A stretch of DNA of 64,000 nt. It comes from Bacteroidales bacterium. Lineage in GTDB: Bacteria; Bacteroidota; Bacteroidia; Bacteroidales; UBA932. Below the pieces are notes generated by a model. That model saw only the letters and a program-made list of their open reading frames with translations, was not told where the DNA came from and ran no database searches. Of the stretch, positions 45,168 through 54,809 are shown in pieces. The stretch lies in the NCBI GenBank assembly GCA_015060225.1, contig SUYX01000008.1, forward strand, positions 1-64,000, written 5' to 3'. Position numbers and translations under genes: made by a program. Numbering within the stretch: position 1 is the first letter of the stretch; every line of letters begins with the position of its first letter.

Positions 45168-46153
45168 AATTCAACAATTACACTCATTCCCGGACGTAAT
45201 TTCCCTTCATGTTTGTTGTGTCCGGCAGGTTTTGCCTTAATCTTGAAAGTCTTGAGGTTATAGCCATTGTCCTGGCTGCTCTGCCATGTGGCATAACTCC
45301 CCAAAGGGGCGTTGTAGTAAACTTCAAACTCAATCTTTTCATTCTCCAGAGCCGGAACCTTACCTTTGAATTTCTTGCCTGGATGGAAATGGTGGAGCAA
45401 ATCTTCCCTTATGTTCAGCACCACATGGCTCTCTTCCAGCTGGAGAAGGTTCATGATAGTTGCTCCAGGCATTACAAGTTCCCCTTCTGAAGGGTATATT
45501 TCAGAGATAATCCCTGCGGCCGGAGCTGTAAGGGTGGAATCTTTCAGCAGAGCACCAACTTCTTCCACACCACCTTGTGCTGCCTCCACCAGAGCTTTTG
45601 AAGCTTCCTTGTCTTCTTTTCTGGCCCCTTCCAGTGCCATTTCGTATTGGTACCTGGCAGCTTTTTCTGCTGCTTGAGCCGCTTGTGCAAGGGCGTTTGC
45701 CTCATCCCTGCGCTGCAGGGTAACCACACTGTCCAGGTATAGCCTCTCTATCCTCTCATTGGTTGAGAGGGCCAGTGCTGCCTGTGCCTGTGCTGCATTC
45801 CACGCCTGTTTGAGACTCTGGATAATCTGTTCCCTGGCCCCCGAATCAATCTTGCGGCTCTCATACCAGGCAGCATCCTTCATTGCAGATGCACTTTGCA
45901 TCATGGCCCGGGCCTCCGGACTGTTTATCCGAACCAGAGGGTCACCTTTCTTTACATGTGTCCCCTCTTCAGCATAGAGTTTGTCTATCCTTCCAAGAAG
46001 TTTTCCCGATATCTTTATTTGTGTGCATTCCATCTCCCCCTGCAGTATTTGTGGGGAGTCGTTGTAGAGTACCATGCAGAATATTGATATTACCGCTGTT
46101 ATTGCCACAATAAGGATGGTAATCTTGAGCAGAAGTTTATTGTCTGTATTCAT
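45164..46153 (-). CDS. HlyD-family membrane fusion protein
   Basis: A 329-aa periplasmic adaptor with one N-terminal membrane anchor (LLLKITILIVAITAVISIFCMVL). The first half of the lipoyl/barrel-sandwich domain is ISGKLLGRIDKLYAEEGTHVKKGDPLVRI. A long Ala/Gln-rich coiled coil covers about 85-200. The second lipoyl half is LTAPAAGIISEIYPSEGELVMPG, and a beta-barrel domain follows. It bridges the inner-membrane permease and the TolC-like channel. It overlaps the TolC-like gene by 17 nt and the permease gene by 4 nt, so the three products are made together. Confidence 0.93.
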   Translation of the reverse strand: MNTDNKLLLKITILIVAITAVISIFCMVLYNDSPQILQGEMECTQIKISGKLLGRIDKLYAEEGTHVKKGDPLVRINSPEARAMMQSASAMKDAAWYESRKIDSGAREQIIQSLKQAWNAAQAQAALALSTNERIERLYLDSVVTLQRRDEANALAQAAQAAEKAARYQYEMALEGARKEDKEASKALVEAAQGGVEEVGALLKDSTLTAPAAGIISEIYPSEGELVMPGATIMNLLQLEESHVVLNIREDLLHHFHPGKKFKGKVPALENEKIEFEVYYNAPLGSYATWQSSQDNGYNLKTFKIKAKPAGHNKHEGKLRPGMSVIVEL

Positions 46154-47582
46154 TGTGCAATTCTATAAATTTTTCTGTTTTTGAACTTAGAGCCAGCAGG
46201 TTTGCCAGTGTTGTGCAATATTGCCATCGGGCAAGGTTGAGTGCTGTACGGGCTTTTGTGAGTGTGGTGCGTGCCCCCACAACATCAGTTGAGGTGCACA
46301 GCCCCTCTGCAAAACTCCGCTCTCTCTCCCTTAGAAGTTCACAGGCGAGTGCTTCTGTCCCTTTTAGAACTTTTATGTTGTATGTTGCATCTGCAAGGGT
46401 GGAGTGGAGGGCTGTTGCGGCCGTTTCAAGATCCCTCTCAGCCTGGTCCGCTGCAAAAGATATCTGCTCCTGTTCCAGACGGCTCTTCTTTATCTCCTTT
46501 TCCCTGGCAAGACCGTCAAAGAGATTCCACTGCATGGCAGCACCTATTGTGGCGCGGGGAATCAGGTTCTTTGGAATGTTGTTGGAATAGATGTTCTGTC
46601 TTGCAAACAGGGCTATATTGGGGAGGTATCCGCTTTTTGCCATTTTCTCCCTGTTGCCGAGTATGTTGCCTTGGCTTTGCAGAATCTTCAATTGTGCATT
46701 ATGCGCAAGGATATCCTGTTGTATGGAGTATATGTCGGGAAGAGTATCCAATGTGAAATAACTGCAGTAGGGAGTTATTTCATGCTCTATCCCCAGAATG
46801 GCGTTGAGGGCTCTGGAGGCGGTTTCCCTGTTATGGCGGGCTTTTTCCAGCTCTCTTACAGCTTCATCCGAGGCTACTTGCACTACAAGATACTCAGCTT
46901 TGTTTATGAATCCCTCTTTCTTGAGTTTCCCGGCATTCTCCAGCAGTTTGGAGATATACCGGAGGTTTTCCTGCTGCATCTGCTCAACCTCACTGCTCAG
47001 CTTGAGTGTATAATAGGCGTTGAACATGATGGCCATCTGTGTATTGGTGGCAAGGGTGTTGAAATGTATGGCGGTTGTATGGAGTTCTTTGCCTATTTTT
47101 CCTGCAAAGATACGTTTGCCCCCTGTAAACAGGGGCCAGATTGCTGTTGCATCAACGGTTGCGGCATTCTGCCTTACCAGGGGAACAGAGATAGTCATGT
47201 TTCCAAGTGCTGACAGAGTCTGCTCAAATTGTGGAAGCAGTTGTTGCAGAAGCTGTCCCAGTCCGGGGAATGCCTCTTCCATGTTGCCCAAGGCATCCTG
47301 GGCGAGCTCTCCCATATTTGCTTTTGCAGATATGTCATTGGAAAAGTGGAAATATCCTCCCGATGCAGAAATGAACGGATACCAGGTGGCATTCAGCTGC
47401 TGCTTTTGTACTCTGGCTATCTCCACCGTATGCTGAGAAATTTTTATTGTATTGTTGTTTGTGAGCAGTATCTGTACAGCCTCCTCCAACGGTAGCGGGT
47501 ATGGATGCTGATGTGGTGGCTGGGCATGCAGGTCCGCTCCCAAAGCCGCCATTATTGCCAATGTTAAAACCTGTTGTTTCAT
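46137..47582 (-). CDS. TolC-family outer-membrane efflux protein
   Basis: A 481-aa protein with signal peptide (LTLAIMAALGADLHAQ). Two related halves rich in heptad-like helices follow (LPLEEAVQILLTNNNTIKISQHTVEIARVQKQQL and QQDILAHNAQLKILQSQGNILGNREKMAKSGYLPNI), the standard OEP repeat. It forms a trimeric channel through the outer membrane and periplasm. First gene of the export operon TolC-HlyD-permease-aroE. The substrate cannot be inferred. Confidence 0.93.
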   Translation of the reverse strand: MKQQVLTLAIMAALGADLHAQPPHQHPYPLPLEEAVQILLTNNNTIKISQHTVEIARVQKQQLNATWYPFISASGGYFHFSNDISAKANMGELAQDALGNMEEAFPGLGQLLQQLLPQFEQTLSALGNMTISVPLVRQNAATVDATAIWPLFTGGKRIFAGKIGKELHTTAIHFNTLATNTQMAIMFNAYYTLKLSSEVEQMQQENLRYISKLLENAGKLKKEGFINKAEYLVVQVASDEAVRELEKARHNRETASRALNAILGIEHEITPYCSYFTLDTLPDIYSIQQDILAHNAQLKILQSQGNILGNREKMAKSGYLPNIALFARQNIYSNNIPKNLIPRATIGAAMQWNLFDGLAREKEIKKSRLEQEQISFAADQAERDLETAATALHSTLADATYNIKVLKGTEALACELLRERERSFAEGLCTSTDVVGARTTLTKARTALNLARWQYCTTLANLLALSSKTEKFIELHNEYRQ

Positions 47583-47667
47583 AACTCCCTTTTGCTTATA
47601 TACAATTTTTACCCTTTTTTGTTTTAGGTTTTTGGCGGTGTCTGTAGGGTTTTGTCCAAAAATGTAT

Positions 47668-47675
47668 TATTTTTG
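47668..47675 (+). promoter_or_regulatory. Possible -7 box of lysS
   Basis: TATTTTTG fits TAnnTTTG. The nearest upstream TTTG is only 13 nt away, shorter than the usual 19, so the match is partial. Predicted leader about 60 nt. Confidence 0.5.
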
Positions 47676-47739
47676 TGTTTTGTAATTTCCCAGAAATTTG
47701 TGGAGATACAATTGATTGATAATTAAAGATGATACATAT

Positions 47740-49254
47740 ATGGAATTGAATTTGAACGAGCAGGAGTTGAACAGGCGTAATGCTCTTGTACAGATGAGGG
47801 AGCTGGGCATTGAGCCGTATCCGGCAGCAATGTATCCGGTTAATGCAACAACAGAGGATATTAGGGAGAGGTTCAACCCTGAGGAGGGCAATTTTGCGGA
47901 TGTGGCAATTGCAGGCCGTATAATGAGCCGCAGAATTATGGGTGCAGCTGCATTCATTGAACTGATGGATGAGAAGGGGAGAGTGCAGGTTTATGTAAAG
48001 AGGGATGAGATTTGCCCCGGTGAGGACAAGACCCTTTACAACACTGTTTTCAAGAAACTTCTTGATATTGGAGACATCATTGGAATCAAGGGATTTGCAT
48101 TTGTAACCCAGACAGGACAGAAATCTGTACATGCAAAGGAACTTACAGTGTTGAGCAAATCCTTGCGTGTGCTTCCTATAGTTAAGGAGAAGGATGGGGA
48201 GGTGTTTGATGCATTCTCTGACCCTGAGTTGAGATATCGCCAAAGGTATGTAGACCTTATTGTAAACCCTCAGGTTAGGGAGACATTCATGAAGAGGTCA
48301 AAGATTATATCTACAATGCGCCGCTTCTTTGATGAGAGGGGGTGCCTTGAGGTGGAGACACCTATCCTTCAGCCAATACCTGGAGGTGCAACGGCAAGGC
48401 CGTTCATTACACACCATAACACACTTGATATGCCTCTTTATTTGCGTATTGCAAATGAACTTTACTTGAAACGCCTTATTGTAGGTGGCTATAATGGTGT
48501 TTATGAGTTTGCAAAGAACTTCCGCAATGAGGGGATGGACAGGACCCATAATCCCGAGTTTACCTGTATGGAGATTTATGTTGCATATAAGGATTACAAC
48601 TGGATGATGGATTTTGTAGAGGAGATGTTAAAGACTGTAGCCCAGGCTGTAAACGGCACTACCAAAGTGGATATAAACGGTACGGAAGTTGATTTTGGGG
48701 CTGAGTACAGAAGGCTCCCTATGCTTGATGCCATAAAGGAGTATGCAGGTGTGGATATTGAGGGTATGAGTGAGGCAGAACTCCGTGAGACTTGCAAGAA
48801 ACTGCATATTGAGACAGATGAGAAGATGGGTGAAGGTAAACTTATTGATGCAATCTTTGGCGAGTATTGTGAGAAGCACCTTGTGCAGCCTACATTCATT
48901 ACAGATTACCCTGTATCGATGTCTCCCCTTACAAAACGTCACAGGAGCAAACCGAATCTTACAGAGCGTTTCGAGTTGTTTGTATGTGGCAAGGAGCTCG
49001 CAAATGCCTACAGTGAGCTGAACGACCCTATTGATCAGCTTGCCCGTTTTGAGGACCAGCTCAAGTTGAAGGATAAGGGAGATGATGAGGCTATGTATAT
49101 AGATATGGACTTTGTCCGTGCACTTGAGTACGGTATGCCTCCAACATCAGGTATGGGTATTGGTATTGACCGTCTTACAATGTTCATGACTGGTCAGACA
49201 ACCATTCAGGATGTGCTGTTCTTCCCTCAGATGAGGCCGGAGAGCTACAAATAA
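47740..49254 (+). CDS. lysS: Lysyl-tRNA synthetase, class II
   Basis: 504 aa from ATG 47740 ([28 protein letters not shown]); the ORF-track start 24 nt upstream is unlikely. It charges tRNA-Lys. The N-terminal OB-fold anticodon domain includes [18 protein letters not shown]. The class II catalytic core has motif 2 ([20 protein letters not shown]) and motif 3 ([15 protein letters not shown]). A TATTTTTG -7-like box lies at 47668-47675. A compact terminator follows the stop. Confidence 0.97.
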   Translation: MELNLNEQELNRRNALVQMRELGIEPYPAAMYPVNATTEDIRERFNPEEGNFADVAIAGRIMSRRIMGAAAFIELMDEKGRVQVYVKRDEICPGEDKTLYNTVFKKLLDIGDIIGIKGFAFVTQTGQKSVHAKELTVLSKSLRVLPIVKEKDGEVFDAFSDPELRYRQRYVDLIVNPQVRETFMKRSKIISTMRRFFDERGCLEVETPILQPIPGGATARPFITHHNTLDMPLYLRIANELYLKRLIVGGYNGVYEFAKNFRNEGMDRTHNPEFTCMEIYVAYKDYNWMMDFVEEMLKTVAQAVNGTTKVDINGTEVDFGAEYRRLPMLDAIKEYAGVDIEGMSEAELRETCKKLHIETDEKMGEGKLIDAIFGEYCEKHLVQPTFITDYPVSMSPLTKRHRSKPNLTERFELFVCGKELANAYSELNDPIDQLARFEDQLKLKDKGDDEAMYIDMDFVRALEYGMPPTSGMGIGIDRLTMFMTGQTTIQDVLFFPQMRPESYK

Positions 49255-49259
49255 ATTGA

Positions 49260-49284
49260 AAAAAGCGGCAACTGCCGCTTTTTG
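49260..49284 (+). terminator. Intrinsic terminator of lysS
   Basis: AAAAAGCGGC/GCCGCTTTTT stem with loop AACT, directly after the lysS stop. The A/T flanks make it symmetrical. The ORF-track start of the next gene (49256) lies upstream of it and is therefore rejected. Confidence 0.85.
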
Positions 49285-49312
49285 TTTTACGGATACAAAG
49301 TCTGCTTTAGAA

Positions 49313-50128
49313 ATGAAGATTTTTGAAATAGCTTCTGCTCAGAATCCAAAAATAAAGGAGGTGGCGCTTCTGCTGGAGAAATCCAGGGAGAGGCGTAAAG
49401 AGGGGCTTTTTGTAGTGGAAGGGTTACGCGAAATCCGGGCGTGCCTGCGCAATGGGTATAAAGTAAGGAGTGTTTTTTATAATGCCTGTATATTGGCAGC
49501 AGAAGAGATTGTGAAGATGTTCCCTGCAGGGGTGGACGCTGATGTTGCTTTATTTTCCCTTTCAGAGGCGGCATATTCAAAAATAGCCTATCGGGAGAAT
49601 ACTGAGGGGGTGGTTGCTGTGGTGGAGCAGAAGAGGCTCCAGCTTGGCGATGTGGTATTTGGCAGGAGATGGAGCAAGCCCCTTGTGCTGGTGGTGGAGA
49701 GTGTGGAAAAGCCGGGGAATCTGGGTGCATTGCTAAGGACCGCTGATGCGTGTGGGGTAGATGCGGTGCTGGTATGTGATCCCCTTACTGATTTGTATAA
49801 CCCAAACCTTATACGTTCAAGTCTGGGAGGAATTTTTACCAATCAGGTAGTGGCTTGCAGCAATGAGGAGGCACTTGGGTGGTTGAGGGCAAACAGTATC
49901 AATATCTTTACTGCCCAGTTGCAGGATTCGCAGTGGTACTACAATACCGATATGGTTTCCCCTACGGCAATTGTAATGGGTACAGAATCTACAGGGCTCA
50001 CTGATTTCTGGAGGGAGGCATCCAATGCCAAGATAAAGATTCCTATGCTTGGTGAGCTGGATTCCCTTAATGTCTCTGTTTCAGCGGCGGTGTTGTGTTA
50101 TGAGGCTGTGCGGCAGCGAAATTTGTAA
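49313..50128 (+). CDS. TrmH/SpoU-family RNA 2'-O-methyltransferase
   Basis: 271 aa from ATG 49313 (MKIFEIASAQNPKIKEV), chosen because the longer frame would include the lysS terminator. The N-terminal substrate-binding domain (RRKEGLFVVEGLREI) precedes the knotted SPOUT domain. That domain has motif 1 VESVEKPGNLGALLRTADACG, motif 2 IVMGTESTGLTDFW and motif 3 IPMLGELDSLNVSVSAAVLCYE, the SAM-binding knot. It methylates a ribose in rRNA or tRNA; the exact target (RlmB-like or other) cannot be fixed. Confidence 0.92.
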   Translation: MKIFEIASAQNPKIKEVALLLEKSRERRKEGLFVVEGLREIRACLRNGYKVRSVFYNACILAAEEIVKMFPAGVDADVALFSLSEAAYSKIAYRENTEGVVAVVEQKRLQLGDVVFGRRWSKPLVLVVESVEKPGNLGALLRTADACGVDAVLVCDPLTDLYNPNLIRSSLGGIFTNQVVACSNEEALGWLRANSINIFTAQLQDSQWYYNTDMVSPTAIVMGTESTGLTDFWREASNAKIKIPMLGELDSLNVSVSAAVLCYEAVRQRNL

Positions 50129-50153
50129 CATTGTTTTAAATGAATTAATTTCT

Positions 50154-50161
50154 TATCTTTG
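50154..50161 (+). promoter_or_regulatory. -7 box of recJ, close to the start codon
   Basis: TATCTTTG matches TAnnTTTG. The recJ ATG is only 6 nt further downstream, so the transcript would have almost no leader. A partial -33 (TTG near 50131-50133) is about 20 nt upstream. Confidence 0.65.
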
Positions 50162-50167
50162 CATGTT

Positions 50168-51910
50168 ATGGAAATTAATAATATTGGAAGAAAATGGATT
50201 GTAAAGGAGCCGGGGAATCCGGCTGCCGTGCGGCGTCTGGCACATGAACTGGGAACAGATCCTGTGCTGGCCAACCTTTTGGTGCAGAGGGGAATAAATA
50301 CATATGAGGAGGCAAGAACCTTCTTCAGGCCTGATCTCTCAATGTTGCATGACCCTTTCCTTATGCAGGATATGGAGAAGGCTGTTGAGCGTCTGCACAA
50401 GGCCATTACAAACAGTGAAAAGATTCTTGTATATGGAGACTATGATGTGGATGGAACATCGGCAGTCTCGCTTGTATATACATTTTTGAGTACCCTTACC
50501 CAGAATCTGGAGTACTATATTCCCATGAGATATGATGAGGGATATGGTATCTCATATAAGGGAATTGATTGGGCCCATGAAGGTGGATATACCCTTGTAA
50601 TTGCACTTGATTGCGGAATAAAGGCAGTTGAGAAAGTGCAGTATGCCAAGGAGAGGGGTATAGATTTCATCATCTGTGACCATCATCTTCCCGATGAAAC
50701 CCTCCCTGAGGCGGTGGCCATTCTCGACCCTAAAAGGGATGACTGCCACTATCCGTTTGATGATTTGTCGGGATGCGGAGTGGGATTTAAACTGGTGCAG
50801 GGGTATGCGAAGAAATTCGGTATCCCGTTTGAGCAGATAGTGCACCTGCTGGATCTTGTTGCAGTGAGCATTGCAACAGATCTTGTTTCGGTTACAGGTG
50901 AGAACAGGGTACTGGCATTTTATGGACTGAAACAGCTGAATGAGGCACCGCGGAAGGGGTTGCTCTCAATGATAAAATTGTCTGGGCTGGAAAAACATAC
51001 AATTTCCATAGATGACATTGTCTTTAAGATTGGCCCGAGGATCAACGCTGCGGGAAGGATGGAGAGCGGGCGTATGGCGGTAGATCTGCTTACCTCAAGG
51101 AGGGAGGAGGATGCCCTCAATATTGGCAAGGAGATAAATGTCCATAACAATGAGCGCAAGAATGTTGACCGTGAGATTACCGTAGAGGCAATTGAGATGG
51201 TTAAGCAGTCGCCCGATTTTGAGACACGCAAATCAACAGTGGTATATAATCCCCAATGGCACAAGGGTGTTGTTGGTATTGTTGCAAGCCGTCTGGTTGA
51301 GGCTTACTACAAGCCTACAATTGTACTTACCAATTCCAACGGCTTTGTAACAGGTTCTGCAAGGAGTATCCCGGGTTTTGACCTTTATGAGGCAATAGAG
51401 AGTTGTTCAGATTTGCTTGAGAATTTTGGCGGCCACATGTATGCAGCCGGCATGACCCTTAAAGAGGAGAATCTGGCAGAGTTCTCGGAGAGATTTGAGA
51501 ATTTTGTGGCACAGAAGATTACAAAGGAGATTCTTACTCCAATAGTGAATATAGATTCATTCCTGGACTTCAAGCAGATTACCCCCAAATTCTTCAGGAT
51601 ATTGAAGCAGTTCCAGCCTTTTGGTCCCGGCAACAGCTCTCCGGTTTTCGTTACGGAGAATGTGTACGATAACGGAAACGGAAGGATTGTAGGAAGTGAT
51701 AACGGCCACCTGAAACTTGAACTTATACAGGAGGATGAACCGTACAGGCACATCTCTGCCATTGCGTTCAACAAGAGCGAGCATTTCAGCCACATGCAGG
51801 GGGGTAATCCGGTGGATATATGCTACTCTATTGCAGAGAACTACTACAGGGGAATTGCCAACCTTCAGTTGAGGATAAAGGATATACGTAACAGGGAAGA
51901 TTTTATTTAA
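50168..51910 (+). CDS. recJ: Single-stranded-DNA exonuclease RecJ
   Basis: 580 aa from ATG 50168 (the ORF track begins at an in-frame TTG 9 nt earlier). A 5'-3' exonuclease in recombination and mismatch repair. DHH-superfamily motifs are VYGDYDVDGTSAVSL (motif I), DCGIKA, and IICDHHLPDE (motif III). The DHHA1 domain has GRINAAGRMESG-type residues (PRINAAGRMESGRM) and GSARSIPGFDLYEAI...FGGHMYAAG. A C-terminal OB-like region follows. parC begins 20 nt after the stop. Confidence 0.95.
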   Translation: MEINNIGRKWIVKEPGNPAAVRRLAHELGTDPVLANLLVQRGINTYEEARTFFRPDLSMLHDPFLMQDMEKAVERLHKAITNSEKILVYGDYDVDGTSAVSLVYTFLSTLTQNLEYYIPMRYDEGYGISYKGIDWAHEGGYTLVIALDCGIKAVEKVQYAKERGIDFIICDHHLPDETLPEAVAILDPKRDDCHYPFDDLSGCGVGFKLVQGYAKKFGIPFEQIVHLLDLVAVSIATDLVSVTGENRVLAFYGLKQLNEAPRKGLLSMIKLSGLEKHTISIDDIVFKIGPRINAAGRMESGRMAVDLLTSRREEDALNIGKEINVHNNERKNVDREITVEAIEMVKQSPDFETRKSTVVYNPQWHKGVVGIVASRLVEAYYKPTIVLTNSNGFVTGSARSIPGFDLYEAIESCSDLLENFGGHMYAAGMTLKEENLAEFSERFENFVAQKITKEILTPIVNIDSFLDFKQITPKFFRILKQFQPFGPGNSSPVFVTENVYDNGNGRIVGSDNGHLKLELIQEDEPYRHISAIAFNKSEHFSHMQGGNPVDICYSIAENYYRGIANLQLRIKDIRNREDFI

Positions 51911-51930
51911 CTTAGATACAACACAACGGT

Positions 51931-54648
51931 ATGCAGGAAGACGAATTGACAGGTATGCAGGAGGATTTTGAGGATATTCCCGACAGTTCTGAAGAAGGGT
52001 CGGGAAAGTTTGAGAAACTTTTGCAGGATGGGGAGAACAAGTACAAACTCACCGGAATGTACAGAGACTGGTTCTTGGATTATGCTTCGTATGTAATCTT
52101 GGAGCGTGCGGTGCCGCACATCTCAGATGGTTTCAAGCCTGTGCAGAGGCGCATCATGCATGCCATGAAGAACATTGATGATGGCCGTTATAACAAGGTG
52201 GCAAACATTATAGGCCAGACAATGCAGTATCACCCCCATGGTGATGCCTCCATTGGTGATGCCCTTGTGCAGTTGGGCCAGAAAGACCTGCTGGTGGATT
52301 GTCAGGGAAACTGGGGAAATATCCTTACCGGCGACAGCGCTGCTGCACCCCGTTATATTGAGGCCCGTCTGAGCGAGTTTGCCAAGGAGGTGGTGTTCAA
52401 TCCCAAGACTACCGAGTGGATGAACTCATACGACGGAAGGAACCAGGAGCCTGTGAACCTCCCTGTAAAATTCCCTTTGCTGCTTGTACAGGGTGTTGAG
52501 GGTATTGCTGTGGGTCTTGCATCAAAGATTCTTCCACATAACTTCAATGAGGTTATTGATGCTGCCATTGCCCACTACAAGGGGGAGGAGTTTGAACTTT
52601 ATCCCGATTTCCCTACCGGGGGACTCATAGACTGCTCAAAATACAACCGTGGTTTGAGGGGAGGTGCAGTGAAGGTGAGGGCAAAGATTTCCAAACTGGA
52701 CAAAAAGACACTTGTCATAAATGAGATACCTTTCGGGAAGAGTACATCTGTGCTGATTGAGAGTATCCTAAAGGCAAATGACAAGGGAAAGATAAAGATA
52801 AAGAAGGTGGATGACAACACCGCTGCAAATGCGGAGATAATCATTCATCTGCATAATGACATTTCTCCCGACAAAACCATTGACGCACTCTATGCATTTA
52901 CCGATTGTGAGGTCTCAATCTCGCCAAACTCGTGCGTGATTATGGAGAAACATCCCCATTTCATTGGGGTTGACGAGATACTCCGTTACAGTGCAGACTA
53001 TACCAAGGAACTGCTCCGCAGGGAACTGGAGATAAGGATGGGGGAACTGGAGAATGAGTGGCACTATTTCTCTCTGGAGAAGATTTTCTTTGAGAACAAG
53101 GTTTACCGCATTCTTGAGCAGGAGGCAAAGACCTGGGAGGAGCAGTTGGGCGAGGTGCTCAAGAAGATGCTTGAGTTCCAGAATCTTGTCCGCAGACCAA
53201 TAGTTATGGACGATATACTCAAACTTGTGGAGAAGCCGGTGAGGAAAATCTCCAAGTTTGATGTTAAGGTTGTGGATGAGAAGATTGCCAAACTGGAGGA
53301 GGAGATGAAGAGTGTCCAGCACAATCTTAACAACCTTGTGGCATACGCAATTGCATACTTTAGGAAACTGAAGAAGAAATATGGGGAGAAATATCCGAGA
53401 CTTACGGAAATTAGCAATTTTGAGACTATTGAGGCTACAAAAGTTGTGGTTGCAAATGCCAAACTGTATGTTAACAGGAGCGAGGGATTTGTGGGTACAG
53501 ACCTCAAGAAGGATGAGAGCGCGGAGTATTTGTGCGAGTGCTCTGATATAGACGATATAATTGTATTCCTCAAGAACGGAAAATATATTGTAACCAAGGT
53601 GCAGAGCAAGGCTTTCATAGGGAAAGACATTATCCATGCGGCGGTATTTGCCAAGAATGATGCCCGTACAATATACAATGTGGTTTATAAGGACGGCAAG
53701 TATTCTGCAGACGGCAAAACCGGTACAGTATATGCCAAGAGATTTGCGGTAACTTCCGTTACAAGGGACAAGTGGTATGATGTAACCCAGGGCAAGCCTG
53801 ATTCAACTTTAGTATGGTTCTCTGCCAACCCCAATGGAGAGGCGGAGGTGCTTAAAGTGTTCCTCAAACCAAGGCCTAAACTCAAGAAACTCATATTTGA
53901 ATACAACTTTGCGGATCTGGCAATAAAGGGAAGAGGATCGATGGGTAACATCCTCTCAAGGAACCCCTTGCACAAGGTGCAATTGAAGTCCAAGGGCGTT
54001 GCTACAATGGGTGGCAAACCTGTGTGGTTTGATGAAGATATAAACAGGCTCAACGAAGATGGCCGGGGCTTGTTGCTGGGAGAATTCCTCCCTGGAGACC
54101 GTATTCTTGTAATCTGCAAGGACGGTACATTCTATACCACAAACTTTGATCTGAGCAACAGGTATCAGGGAGATTTGCTTAAGGTGGAGAAGTTTGATTC
54201 TGAAAAATGTTTCAGCGCAATATACATAGATGGTGAAACAGGGTTCCATTACATAAAGAGGTTCTCTTTTGAACCGAGTGACAATGTGTCTGCTCTGTTT
54301 ATCTCGGATGCCCCGGGTTCAAAATTTGTGGAACTCTCTGAGGATGCACATCCTCAGGCCCTCATTACCTTTGGCGGCAAGCATGCCAAGAGGGAGGATG
54401 AGGCAATTGATGTTGAGGAGTTCATAGGAAAGAAAGGTTTCAAGGCAAAAGGGAAGAGGGCTACAGCATTTGAAGTGGAGAGTGTGAAGTTCATTGAGCC
54501 TCTCCAGAAGGAGGAGGATAATCTTCCCGACAGTAATCCCGAAGGTGAAGAGCCGGTCACAGATGGATTGGAGGGCACTGCAGGAACTCCGTTAGAGGGA
54601 TTCGCACCGGGAAGCACCATAGAGTTTGACGAGCCCACTCTGTTTTAA
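51931..54648 (+). CDS. parC: DNA topoisomerase IV subunit A
   Basis: A 905-aa type IIA topoisomerase subunit A of the Bacteroidota form. It opens with an acidic tail, then RDWFLDYASYVILERAVPHISDGFKPVQRRIM. The quinolone-pocket region is YHPHGDASIGDALV, and the catalytic tyrosine lies in APRYIEARLS (near residue 140). The C-terminal beta-pinwheel region (about 500-850) has degenerate repeats, and the chain ends in an acidic tail (EEDNLPDSNPEGEEP). It separates linked daughter chromosomes together with ParE, which is not in this window. It is in the same run as recJ and is followed by a large hairpin terminator. Confidence 0.93.
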   Translation: MQEDELTGMQEDFEDIPDSSEEGSGKFEKLLQDGENKYKLTGMYRDWFLDYASYVILERAVPHISDGFKPVQRRIMHAMKNIDDGRYNKVANIIGQTMQYHPHGDASIGDALVQLGQKDLLVDCQGNWGNILTGDSAAAPRYIEARLSEFAKEVVFNPKTTEWMNSYDGRNQEPVNLPVKFPLLLVQGVEGIAVGLASKILPHNFNEVIDAAIAHYKGEEFELYPDFPTGGLIDCSKYNRGLRGGAVKVRAKISKLDKKTLVINEIPFGKSTSVLIESILKANDKGKIKIKKVDDNTAANAEIIIHLHNDISPDKTIDALYAFTDCEVSISPNSCVIMEKHPHFIGVDEILRYSADYTKELLRRELEIRMGELENEWHYFSLEKIFFENKVYRILEQEAKTWEEQLGEVLKKMLEFQNLVRRPIVMDDILKLVEKPVRKISKFDVKVVDEKIAKLEEEMKSVQHNLNNLVAYAIAYFRKLKKKYGEKYPRLTEISNFETIEATKVVVANAKLYVNRSEGFVGTDLKKDESAEYLCECSDIDDIIVFLKNGKYIVTKVQSKAFIGKDIIHAAVFAKNDARTIYNVVYKDGKYSADGKTGTVYAKRFAVTSVTRDKWYDVTQGKPDSTLVWFSANPNGEAEVLKVFLKPRPKLKKLIFEYNFADLAIKGRGSMGNILSRNPLHKVQLKSKGVATMGGKPVWFDEDINRLNEDGRGLLLGEFLPGDRILVICKDGTFYTTNFDLSNRYQGDLLKVEKFDSEKCFSAIYIDGETGFHYIKRFSFEPSDNVSALFISDAPGSKFVELSEDAHPQALITFGGKHAKREDEAIDVEEFIGKKGFKAKGKRATAFEVESVKFIEPLQKEEDNLPDSNPEGEEPVTDGLEGTAGTPLEGFAPGSTIEFDEPTLF

Positions 54649-54681
54649 AAAGTAATGGTAAAATAATGTAGAAGAAAAGAG

Positions 54682-54782
54682 ATGTAGCAAAGTGGGGACC
54701 TCATTAGACGGTTACGAGTTATTGCGGAGCAATGACGAAGTAGAGGAGACTGTGTCGTCCCCACTTTGCAACATTTTTTTTA
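54682..54782 (+). terminator. Large structured palindrome and terminator after parC
   Basis: ATGTAGCAAAGTGGGGAC (54682-54699) pairs with GTCCCCACTTTGCAACAT (54757-54774) over 17 of 18 positions and is followed by a T-run. The 57-nt loop is itself structured: GTTATTGC/GCAATGAC closes a GGA triloop (54718-54736), and CCTC/GAGG can pair around it. This is larger and more elaborate than the other terminators here. It may be a dispersed palindromic repeat that acts as terminator, or a small structured RNA. Confidence 0.7.
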
Positions 54783-54809
54783 TGATATAAACGGTAAATT
54801 GTCGGGAAT

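Noticed and set aside
46404-47213. 269-aa plus-strand frame opposite the TolC-like gene
   Set aside because: Antisense shadow; the minus-strand frame has clear TolC-family repeats and operon overlaps.
47596-48243. 215-aa minus-strand frame overlapping lysS
   Set aside because: Antisense shadow over the start of lysS with no family features.
52915-53637. 240-aa minus-strand frame inside parC
   Set aside because: Antisense shadow of a strongly supported topoisomerase gene; Leu-rich and without motifs.
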